DNA from: Bacteroidales bacterium UBA3824
GTDB lineage: Bacteria; Bacteroidota; Bacteroidia; Bacteroidales; UBA3824
DNA: 5,325 bases
Direction of reading: 5' to 3'
Assembly (NCBI GenBank): GCA_002393195.1
Contig: DGIK01000116.1
Location: 1-5,325, forward strand
The notes under the pieces were generated by a model. That model did not search any database. It was not told the DNA's origin and saw only the letters and a list, made by a program, of their open reading frames with translations. Each line of letters begins with the position of its first letter. Positions within the stretch are counted from its first letter, which is position 1. Below, in pieces: positions 1-5,325 of this stretch. A program made the translations under genes and the position numbers.

Positions 1-3
1 GCG

Positions 4-360
4 GTGAATATCAAACAATTATCGCTTATGCAAGATATGAATTTTTGGACAACATTTTCGTTGGTTGCAGTAATTATCGCACTATGCGTCATTGGCCTTG
101 GAATACAGATATTTTGGGGCAAGAGAAAACGTTTTCCGCAATACGAAGTGGGTGAAAACGAAGAAATGCAAAAGCGCGGCATCTACTGTATGAACCAACT
201 CCAACAGATGATAGACCGCGAAATCATCGAGGGGCGCAAATCCCGTCAACAGCCCTCCCTCGACGACTGCGAAGGCTGCGCCCTCCTCAATTCCGACTGC
301 AAAGTCAGGGCATTGAAGGAGAAGAAGATAAAGGAGATGGAGGGGGAAGCGGAAAAATAA
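4..360 (+). CDS. Small membrane-anchored Cys-rich protein, function unknown
   Basis: I do not recognise a named family. Numbered from the GTG at position 4, residues 14-37 form one hydrophobic membrane segment, followed by the basic stretch GKRKR, so the remaining 80 residues are probably cytoplasmic. That tail holds four cysteines: C62, then C89, C92 and C99 in the pattern CEGCALLNSDC. This could ligate a metal or Fe-S cluster, but that is inference. The last 15 residues are mostly Lys and Glu. The start is uncertain: the frame is open back to the window edge, position 4 is a GTG, and ATGs at 28 and 37 would give shorter proteins. The ATG at 37 starts MNFWTTFSL just before the membrane segment and is attractive. 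The TAA stop at 358-360 touches the first hairpin of the repeat array. The upstream neighbours that might reveal its role lie outside the window. Confidence 0.75.
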   Translation: MNIKQLSLMQDMNFWTTFSLVAVIIALCVIGLGIQIFWGKRKRFPQYEVGENEEMQKRGIYCMNQLQQMIDREIIEGRKSRQQPSLDDCEGCALLNSDCKVRALKEKKIKEMEGEAEK

Positions 361-391
361 CGCTCCAAATTTTACTGAAATTTATGGAGCG
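361..391 (+). terminator. Hairpin directly after the stop codon, possible terminator
   Basis: CGCTCC (361-366) pairs with GGAGCG (386-391), and AAATTT (367-372) pairs with AAATTT (378-383), leaving a 5-nt loop TACTG and a 2-nt bulge. The stem begins on the base after the TAA of the upstream gene. No T tract follows, so classical intrinsic termination is doubtful; the hairpin could instead protect the 3' end or simply be the first unit of the dyad array. A second hairpin follows at 391-425 (TCCGAA/TTCGGA, extended by GGTA/TGCC with one G-T pair). Confidence 0.35.
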
Positions 392-618
392 GTACTCCGA
401 ATTTTACTGAAATTTTCGGAATGCCACTCCATTTTTTCATTGAAAATCCAAAGTATAACTTGCAATTTTCATTGAAAATCCAAAGTACAACTTGTGATTT
501 TCATTGAAAATCCAAAGTACAACTTGCAATTTTCATTGAAAATCCAAAGTAGAACTTGCGATTTTCATTGAAAATCCAAAGTACAACTTGCGATTTTCAA
601 TGAAAATCCTAAGTAAAA
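361..618. repeat. Tandem array of eight 32-bp dyad-symmetric units
   Basis: Units begin at 363, 395, 427, 459, 491, 523, 555 and 587, with no phase drift; the first hairpin reaches back to 361. The last six share the core ATTTTC-ATT-GAAAAT (last one loop AAT; third with TTTTTTC), and the last five add outer arms ACTT and AAGT, giving 29-bp dyads separated by 3 bp (mostly ACA). The first two units are diverged: they share AATTTTACTGAAATTT but have other outer arms, CGCTCC/GGAGCG and TCCGAA/TTCGGA. Dyad centres are at about 376, 408, 440, 472, 504, 536, 568 and 600. The period is not a multiple of three and each unit has a TGA on the + strand, so no long reading frame runs through that strand. 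The array fills nearly all the space between the upstream stop codon and the -33 box of the ATPase promoter. Possible roles are a regulator-binding array, an RNA hairpin series or a recognition site for the ATPase; the sequence does not decide. Confidence 0.93.
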
Positions 619-619
619 A

Positions 620-651
620 TTTGTTTATCTCAAAAAATAGCATTACCTTTG
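620..651 (+). promoter_or_regulatory. Bacteroidota-type promoter of the ATPase gene
   Basis: TTTG at 620-623 is followed after 20 bp by TACCTTTG at 644-651, matching the Bacteroidota primary sigma consensus TTTG / 19-21 bp / TAnnTTTG. Transcription would start near 655-659, giving a leader of roughly 20-25 nt before the ATG at 680. The -33 box begins 2 bp after the last unit of the dyad array, so anything bound to that array would sit directly against RNA polymerase. Confidence 0.75.
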
Positions 652-679
652 AGCCGTCAAACAAATAAAAACCGAGGCT

Positions 680-1816
680 ATGCTAAACCGTATATTACAG
701 ATAAACAAAGAGTTAGAAACAAGCATCTTCCTATTTGGCGCACGTCAGACGGGAAAAAGCACATTTTTGCGTCAACAACTCAAAAATGCAACCTACATTG
801 ATCTACTCGACACTACTCTTAGCGACAGGTTTTCACGCCGCCCCGGTCTCCTTTACGAAATGCTCGAAAGTCAACCGGATGGCTCCATTGTTGTGATTGA
901 CGAAATACCCGAAGTGCCCGAACTTCTCAACGAAGTGCACCGACTTATTGTGCAAAAAAAACATATTTTCGTATTGTGCGCGTCAAGTGCACGAAAACTA
1001 AAACGGAAAGGACACAACACACTTGGTGGTCGCGCATTTCCTGTGTATTTTTTCCCATTGGTAAGCGCGGAAATTCCCGATTTCAATATCGACAAAGCTG
1101 TCAATTGTGGAATGTTGCCGGCACATTACCTTTCAGAAAATCCATCAAGACTGTTGTCGGCGTACATCGACATTTATTTGAAAGAGGAAATCAAGGAAGA
1201 GGCTCTCGTCAGAAATCTAAAAGCATTCCAACGTTTTCTCGAAGTGGCGGCAATCTGCGACGGCGAAATTATCAACAGCAACAATATCGCCCAGGATTGT
1301 GGCGTGAGCGCGACAACGGTAAATGCATATTTCGACATTTTGGAAGATACGCTGATTGGCTACCGCATACCCGCTTTTTCAAAAGTGGTGCAGCGCAAAC
1401 TCGTACAGGCACCGAGATTTTATTATTTTGACGTTGGAGTTGCCAATCATCTGATGCACCGCCAAGCGATGAAACGCGGCACGCCTGAATATGGACACGC
1501 CTTTGAACATCTTGTCGTTCAAGAGATTGTGGCATATTTGGGTTACAATCATAGCAACGAAAAAATCTCATATTGGCGCACATACACAGGCATTGAAGTA
1601 GATGCGATATTGGGCGACGCAAGGGTTGCCATCGAAATAAAATCGGCAGAAGAAGTAATGACCAAACACATCAAAGGTCTCAAAACCTTTGGCGAAGAAC
1701 ACCCAAAATGCCGGCTTATAATCGTGTCGCTCGACATTTTCAACCGTCGTATGGGCGAGATTGAATGTCTGTATGTGAAAGATTTTTTCAAGAAGTTGTG
1801 GGCGGGGGAGATATAA
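680..1816 (+). CDS. AAA-type P-loop ATPase with C-terminal DUF4143
   Basis: The 378 residues match the usual length and order of the ATPase/DUF4143 family common in Bacteroidota and archaea. The Walker A motif GARQTGKST is at 20-28 and the Walker B motif IVVIDE at 70-75. A sensor-like strand FVLCASSARKL lies at 97-107 (relatives usually have TGSS) and LGGRAF at 115-120. A winged-helix-like stretch is near 198-231. The C-terminal DUF4143 part shows YYFDVGVAN (248-256), GHAFEHLVVQE (272-282) and EVDAIL followed by AIEIK (D308, E319, K321), the pattern of a PD-(D/E)XK nuclease-like core. The family's cellular role is not established; DNA binding or cleavage is inference. The ATG at 680 is supported by the promoter at 620-651 and by the family N-terminus just before Walker A; a weak GAGG lies 3-6 bp upstream. 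All main motifs are intact, so it is not an obvious pseudogene. Expression is presumably controlled at the array-promoter region. Its stop abuts that of the convergent operon. Confidence 0.92.
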   Translation: MLNRILQINKELETSIFLFGARQTGKSTFLRQQLKNATYIDLLDTTLSDRFSRRPGLLYEMLESQPDGSIVVIDEIPEVPELLNEVHRLIVQKKHIFVLCASSARKLKRKGHNTLGGRAFPVYFFPLVSAEIPDFNIDKAVNCGMLPAHYLSENPSRLLSAYIDIYLKEEIKEEALVRNLKAFQRFLEVAAICDGEIINSNNIAQDCGVSATTVNAYFDILEDTLIGYRIPAFSKVVQRKLVQAPRFYYFDVGVANHLMHRQAMKRGTPEYGHAFEHLVVQEIVAYLGYNHSNEKISYWRTYTGIEVDAILGDARVAIEIKSAEEVMTKHIKGLKTFGEEHPKCRLIIVSLDIFNRRMGEIECLYVKDFFKKLWAGEI

Positions 1817-1836
1817 TTATTTCACCCCCGCAACTT
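1793..1836. terminator. Shared stem-loop at convergent gene ends, candidate bidirectional terminator
   Basis: AAGTTG (1793-1798) pairs with CAACTT (1831-1836), and CGGGGG (1803-1808) pairs with CCCCCG (1825-1830), with a 4-nt bulge TGGG and a 16-nt AT-rich loop. An alternative register pairs GCGGGGG with CCCCCGC. Both stop codons lie inside the loop, so each arm is coding sequence of one of the two genes. The GC-rich stem stands out from its surroundings and sits where both transcripts must end, but neither side has a T tract after the stem. Confidence 0.55.
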
Positions 1837-2686
1837 CCACCAAAACCCTATCAAAATCATAATACTTTGCCAAGCCGTGCTCGTTGCCTTTTGAGAAAAA
1901 CATCAGATTAAAATCGTTATTTTTCTTATAAAAAGTGATTGATTCTTCGTCGCCGAGGCGGGTGCGGACATTGAGGCGGAAGATGGAATCGGCGGGCGCA
2001 AATTGCTCTGCATCAACGTATTTAACGGCACGATACGTACCAGCAATGCTGCCAAGCCATTGACGGATTGACTGTTCGGGGATGTCGGTGATGACGTTGC
2101 CATCCATACCCCTAATTTCAAAACCATCAGCCACCGCCGATATAAAAAACGACTGCGCAGGGTCGGCGAAATTCTCAACAGAAATTTTGGAAATATTATA
2201 AGGCGTCAATTCCAACAATGACAAATCCTTCCAGTAATCCGCCGCCGCCGAAAAGTTGACAATCGGGTTTACATTAAGACCTGGAACGCCCACAATGTAA
2301 CATTTGCCGCCATCAACGCTGCCAATCATTTGCGACGAACCGGCAACAGCTTTAAGGCGGATATTTTTGATTTCGCCGCCCGACGGCTTTTTCAAAATTA
2401 TTTCTGAATCAAACGCGCCGTCCTGCGGATGATTGCTCAATCCCATCACTTGGACATCGCGCAACACATTGAAAAACGCCGCGATTTTGTATTCGTCGCA
2501 ACTGCAAAGCCGATGCCCATCAGCATCCGAAACATACCACGCCGTATCTTTGGCGAGGTGCAAATTCTTGTTGCCGTCAATGATTTCCACGCCGCCTACT
2601 TCCGTCTCAACAACTTGAAAATCCTTGTCGTCAGTGCAAGAATTAAGCGCAAAAAGCGTTAGAACAATAATCCAATATTTTTTCAT
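1817..2686 (-). CDS. DUF4340-like lipoprotein encoded with GldFG
   Basis: This 289-residue protein begins MKKYW with a hydrophobic segment and the lipobox LNSC, so C17 should be lipidated after signal peptidase II cleavage. The next residues, TDDKD, are acidic and resemble the lipoprotein export signals of Bacteroidota, which would favour surface display; this is suggestive only. The segment DYWKDLSLLELTPYNISKI (about 150-168) is typical of DUF4340 proteins, which often accompany GldG-like auxiliary genes of ABC-2 transporters. No catalytic motif is visible, and the molecular role is unknown. The ATG at 2686 overlaps the TGA of gldG in an ATGA arrangement (4 bp), which points to coupled translation and fixes the start. 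It is the last gene of the operon; its TAA at 1819-1817 directly touches the stop of the convergent ATPase gene. I am sure of the lipoprotein nature and fairly sure of the domain. Confidence 0.83.
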   Translation of the reverse strand: MKKYWIIVLTLFALNSCTDDKDFQVVETEVGGVEIIDGNKNLHLAKDTAWYVSDADGHRLCSCDEYKIAAFFNVLRDVQVMGLSNHPQDGAFDSEIILKKPSGGEIKNIRLKAVAGSSQMIGSVDGGKCYIVGVPGLNVNPIVNFSAAADYWKDLSLLELTPYNISKISVENFADPAQSFFISAVADGFEIRGMDGNVITDIPEQSIRQWLGSIAGTYRAVKYVDAEQFAPADSIFRLNVRTRLGDEESITFYKKNNDFNLMFFSKGNEHGLAKYYDFDRVLVEVAGVK

Positions 2687-4437
2687 TTCTTAGAATATTT
2701 GCGTTTTCTCACAACAAAAATCACAGCACCCGCAACTCCAATTATCAAGAGCGGAACCACGACATTAATCACCGCCCAAAAACTGCGTTCTTTCTGTGCG
2801 CGTTGCTTGTCCAAAATCCTTACTTTCATTTCTTTAAGGCGAATTTCCAACAAGTCGCCATTGCCGGTGAGATAATTGACAGCATTCAGAATAAACTCCT
2901 TGTTGCCCTTGAAAGTATTTTGGGTGTTGCGGTCAAAACCGAGCGGATATGGCTCGCCTTTCGGTGAAATATCATTGATGGCAATGTCGCCATCCGAAAC
3001 CACTATTTGTTTGGAAGGACGCTCGGAAGTCTTTGTATGATAATAATTTCCGTTGATGGTTCTACCGCGACGTTCCTTGTACAACGATTCAAAATTGCCC
3101 TCCAACAAAACCGCAATATTATTATAAGGCTTATTAAAATCGTTGGGGTCGGGACGTTGAGAAACGCCTTCAAACGACAGCGAAAATGGAGCGTTGATAT
3201 ATTTGGAATATTTGCCAGATTGCAGAAGAATTGTCTTTCCAATCACGGAATTGGTGCCGACAGTATCAATCGTGCCCGCAAATTGACAGAGAAGATAATT
3301 CAAATGTTTTGTAATTGGATTTTTTACGTGCGAAATTATCACGGGATAATAATCCCACGGAAACAATTTTATCTGCGGCTGACCGCCCGCACCCGCCACT
3401 GCAAGTCCGATTTGGCTGCATTGCAAGTCCCTGATAATGTTGGCATTGAGACGTACTCCGTATGTAAAAAGCATATCCTCCAAATTCAATTCGGCAGGCA
3501 ATACAGCCGCTACTTCGCGAGTCATCAGGCTGTCCATCGTAGCCGTCGTGGCATCTATCAACCACAAGACATTGCCGCCCTGCATTATGTATTGATCAAT
3601 CACAAACTTGTCGTCCTCGCTGAAAGGCTTGGTAGGCTTGGCAATTATCACCGCCGAAAAACCATCCAAAACCCCTACCCTGCCGCCAATATTGCCGCGC
3701 CTTACGTCATAATAATCCGACAACGACGTCGATATGTCAACCAACTGTTCGTCAGAGGCTTCGCCGTGTCCATCGATGAATGCAATGCGCGGTTTTTCGA
3801 TTTGCGAAAGCCGGTAGATGGCATTAATAATTTCGTATTCCAAAGTCTCCACAGAATTGAAAATATTTTGCTCGTCGCCGGGATCGAGGCGCGGGTCGGC
3901 TTTCAGGAGATTGAGTCCAATTTCGCGGAAAAGCGTGGTGTCGTGATTGTCGGTACCGGTCTTGCCTTCGAGAGTGTAACTAACTACAGCACAAGGGAAT
4001 ATCATCGTTTTTGTGGTCTGTTCCTCGGTGTGATTGTCAATCTCCACGGGGCGAAGTCCGAGGTCAAAAAGTTGCTTGTAAATTCCGTAACGCGCATCCT
4101 TGTTGTCGCTTTGAGTCGGATTGATAAAAGTGTAGGCAAACTTGTTGCCGCCATAAATCTTGAATTCCTCCAATTTGCTGCGGATTTCGTCCCTCATTCG
4201 CCCAAAAGAAACTGGCAATTCGTCGCCGTCGAGATACACCCTCACCATCACCGACCCTTGCAAATCGGAAAGGTAATCGCGCGTAAAATCCGTAAGAGAA
4301 AAATGTCGGTCGGAGGTCAAATCAATGCGCGTAAACACAAAATTTGATATGAAATTGACGGCTACAATCACGGCAATTGTAATCGCCAAAAAACGGAGGC
4401 TGCGCCTTCTGTTGGTTTCTTTTATGCTGGTTTCCAT
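2683..4437 (-). CDS. gldG: GldG-like auxiliary subunit of ABC transporter
   Basis: The 584-residue protein has the GldG layout: an N-terminal membrane anchor (about 14-35), a large extracytoplasmic region and a C-terminal membrane segment (about 554-576) ending in the basic tail RKRKYSKK. The family's auxiliary-transport domain (PF09822 type) is recognisable around PRIAFIDGHGE (216-226) and FVIDQYIMQGGNVLWLID (278-295), and near the C-terminus YLTGNGDLLEIRLKEMKVR precedes the last helix. In gliding Bacteroidota, GldG works with the permease GldF and the ATPase GldA and is needed for gliding; homologues also occur in non-gliding members, so the gene does not by itself prove motility. The ATG at 4437 lies 4 bp after the gldF stop, and its TGA overlaps the ATG of the downstream lipoprotein gene, so all three are probably one transcript. 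No frameshift or missing segment is seen. What the complex transports is not known. Confidence 0.92.
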   Translation of the reverse strand: METSIKETNRRRSLRFLAITIAVIVAVNFISNFVFTRIDLTSDRHFSLTDFTRDYLSDLQGSVMVRVYLDGDELPVSFGRMRDEIRSKLEEFKIYGGNKFAYTFINPTQSDNKDARYGIYKQLFDLGLRPVEIDNHTEEQTTKTMIFPCAVVSYTLEGKTGTDNHDTTLFREIGLNLLKADPRLDPGDEQNIFNSVETLEYEIINAIYRLSQIEKPRIAFIDGHGEASDEQLVDISTSLSDYYDVRRGNIGGRVGVLDGFSAVIIAKPTKPFSEDDKFVIDQYIMQGGNVLWLIDATTATMDSLMTREVAAVLPAELNLEDMLFTYGVRLNANIIRDLQCSQIGLAVAGAGGQPQIKLFPWDYYPVIISHVKNPITKHLNYLLCQFAGTIDTVGTNSVIGKTILLQSGKYSKYINAPFSLSFEGVSQRPDPNDFNKPYNNIAVLLEGNFESLYKERRGRTINGNYYHTKTSERPSKQIVVSDGDIAINDISPKGEPYPLGFDRNTQNTFKGNKEFILNAVNYLTGNGDLLEIRLKEMKVRILDKQRAQKERSFWAVINVVVPLLIIGVAGAVIFVVRKRKYSKK

Positions 4438-4441
4438 AATG

Positions 4442-5197
4442 TTAGTTCCAATTACGAGATTCGAGTTTGTATTTTGCCAACATCAAAAACAGCGCGTTGG
4501 CACTTATAAAATATATGATGTCGCGGCTGTCGATCACGCCACGGCTTATGGAGCGGTAATGCGCATCGATTCCGAGGTTGGAAACCATAAGTCCGTATCC
4601 GCCCAGAAATTCGCCTACGGCATTCATTCCGAGATATACAAACAGGCAAATACCAACCGAAAGTAAGAACGCAACTATTTGGTTTTCAGTGAGCGACGAT
4701 GCCCAAAGTCCAATTGCGCAATACACCGACGCCAATAAAAACAATCCAATGTACGCACCCGAAACTTCGCCATAATCGAGCCCCGCGACCTCTGCGCCCG
4801 AAGCCGTCTGCTGCCCCTCGGCGGATAGATTTGCAATCGTGAATACGTATATCAATGTCGGCAAAATTGATATTAAAATCAATACCAATCCTGCGATATA
4901 TTTGGCCATAACAATCTGAAAATCAGACAACGGCTGAGTATAAAGCACTTCGATTGTGCCGGTCTTTTTTTCCTCAGAAATCATCCTCATCGTTATAGCC
5001 GGCACGAGAAACAAGAACACCCACGGCGCGATTTGAAACAACGGGTCCAAATACGCAAAACCGCTGTCGATGATGTTCATATCGCCACGGAAAACCCACA
5101 GCACAAGCCCATCGACAAGCAAAAAAACAAATATCACAATATAGCCGGTTATCGAACTGAAAAACGCCGACAATTCTTTTTTGAGTAGTGAAAACAT
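4442..5197 (-). CDS. gldF: GldF-like ABC-2 permease
   Basis: This 251-residue protein has about six hydrophobic membrane segments, near 17-36, 54-73, 99-121, 145-168, 172-192 and 225-242, as in ABC-2 permeases of the GldF/NosY type. The most characteristic stretch is MRMISEEKKTGTIEVLYTQP (70-89), the cytoplasmic loop after the second helix that is conserved in the family and expected to contact the ATPase. The loop at about 123-145 (SAEGQQTASG...) is polar and variable. It should form the membrane channel of a transporter with the gldG product and an ATPase encoded elsewhere, since no ABC ATPase is in the window. The ATG at 5197 follows an AT-rich leader with no Shine-Dalgarno sequence, normal for Bacteroidota, and a -7 promoter box lies about 30 bp upstream. 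It is the first gene of the operon, 4 bp ahead of gldG. Confidence 0.93.
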   Translation of the reverse strand: MFSLLKKELSAFFSSITGYIVIFVFLLVDGLVLWVFRGDMNIIDSGFAYLDPLFQIAPWVFLFLVPAITMRMISEEKKTGTIEVLYTQPLSDFQIVMAKYIAGLVLILISILPTLIYVFTIANLSAEGQQTASGAEVAGLDYGEVSGAYIGLFLLASVYCAIGLWASSLTENQIVAFLLSVGICLFVYLGMNAVGEFLGGYGLMVSNLGIDAHYRSISRGVIDSRDIIYFISANALFLMLAKYKLESRNWN

Positions 5198-5226
5198 AAT
5201 GATTCTATTTTTTTGTTTTAATGGTG

Positions 5227-5234
5227 CAAATTTA
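5227..5234 (-). promoter_or_regulatory. -7 box of the gldFG-lipoprotein operon
   Basis: Read on the minus strand, 5234-5227 is TAAATTTG, an exact match to TAnnTTTG. Transcription would begin near 5222, giving a leader of about 25 nt before the gldF ATG at 5197. No TTTG is found at the expected -33 distance (around 5255-5258), so the promoter may be weak or need an activator. Confidence 0.6.
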
Positions 5235-5267
5235 AGAAAAAACTCACATATTATATATGTTTTTTAG

Positions 5268-5275
5268 TAAATTTG
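5268..5275 (+). promoter_or_regulatory. -7 box of the rightward gene starting at 5294
   Basis: TAAATTTG at 5268-5275 matches TAnnTTTG exactly. Transcription would start near 5280, about 15 nt before the ATG at 5294. As with the opposite promoter, no TTTG lies at the -33 distance (around 5244-5247). Confidence 0.55.
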
Positions 5276-5293
5276 CAACAAAATTATTACATT

Positions 5294-5325
5294 ATGCCCT
5301 ACCGCAGATTCAACCCGCAAGTGCA
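5294..5325 (+). CDS. Start of a rightward gene, cut by the window edge
   Basis: The frame opens with ATG at 5294 and reads MPYRRFNPQV before the window ends. The start is supported by the -7 box at 5268-5275 and by its divergent position opposite the gldF operon. The first five residues resemble a conserved Bacteroidota protein family that begins MPYRRLPNTD, but ten residues are too few to assign it. No function is proposed. Confidence 0.5.
   Translation, partial: MPYRRFNPQV

Larger units (their letters stand above)
5226..5276. repeat. Imperfect inverted repeat spanning the divergent promoters
   Basis: GCAAATTTA (5226-5234) is mirrored by TAAATTTGC (5268-5276). Inside, an A-run (5237-5242) faces a T-run (5261-5265), and the middle is the perfect dyad ACATAT-TAT-ATATGT (5246-5260). 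The outer arms centre on 5251 and the inner dyad on 5253, so the two are offset by 2 bp. The arms are the -7 boxes of opposite promoters. The central dyad covers the -33 regions of both, so it is a plausible operator, or it may only reflect two AT-rich promoters facing each other. Confidence 0.7.

Noticed and set aside
361..618. CRISPR array
   Set aside because: Units are contiguous with only 3 bp between dyads and there are no unique spacers; the whole 32-bp unit repeats, and no cas genes are present.
361..679. Small peptide genes in the repeat region
   Set aside because: The 32-bp period shifts frame each unit and a TGA in every unit closes each + strand frame within about three units.
976..1431. 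151-codon frame inside the ATPase gene on the same strand
   Set aside because: It overlaps the core of a well-supported ATPase in another frame and its translation has no family-like features.
680..1816. ATPase gene as the missing ABC ATPase (GldA) of the gldFG transporter
   Set aside because: It has no ABC signature LSGGQ and carries a DUF4143 C-terminus; it is also convergent to the operon with its own promoter.
3007..4347. 446-codon open frame on the + strand opposite gldG
   Set aside because: It is fully antisense to a clear gldG, its translation shows no recognisable domain, and it lacks its own promoter; it reflects the codon use of gldG.
1..5325. Insertion sequence, tRNA or rRNA genes
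   Set aside because: No transposase, terminal inverted repeats with target duplications, or tRNA/rRNA-like sequence was seen.

Overview
The window looks like a chromosomal piece of a Bacteroidota (Bacteroidales-like) genome. The reasons are the gld-type ABC transporter genes, three matches to the Bacteroidota -7 promoter box TAnnTTTG (one with a correctly spaced TTTG -33 box), AT-rich leaders without clear Shine-Dalgarno sequences, and a lipoprotein with Bacteroidota-style acidic residues after its lipid-accepting cysteine.

Layout. Positions 4-360 (+) encode a small membrane-anchored Cys-rich protein of unknown function, possibly cut by the left edge. The gap from 361 to 679 is almost filled by an array of eight 32-bp units whose dyad centres lie exactly 32 bp apart (about 376 to 600). 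A consensus promoter (620-651) follows directly and drives a DUF4143-type P-loop ATPase (680-1816, +). This gene ends back-to-back, with no base between stop codons, with a leftward operon of three genes read from 5197 down to 1817: a gldF-like ABC-2 permease, a gldG-like auxiliary protein and a DUF4340-like lipoprotein. The operon genes are 4 bp apart (gldF/gldG) or overlap by 4 bp (gldG/lipoprotein). At the right end a nearly symmetric AT-rich region (5226-5276) carries two face-to-face -7 boxes, one for the operon and one for a rightward gene of which only the first ten codons are present (5294-5325).

How the genes fit together. The leftward operon should give a membrane complex: GldF as permease, GldG as a membrane-anchored periplasmic auxiliary subunit, and a lipoprotein made in coupled translation with GldG. 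The ATPase subunit (GldA type) is not in the window. The ATPase at 680-1816 is a separate unit; it is not an ABC ATPase and is unlikely to serve the transporter. The least ordinary element is the 32-bp dyad array next to the ATPase promoter: outer stem sequences differ between units while pairing is kept, so a folded or dyad-symmetric form appears to be what is preserved.
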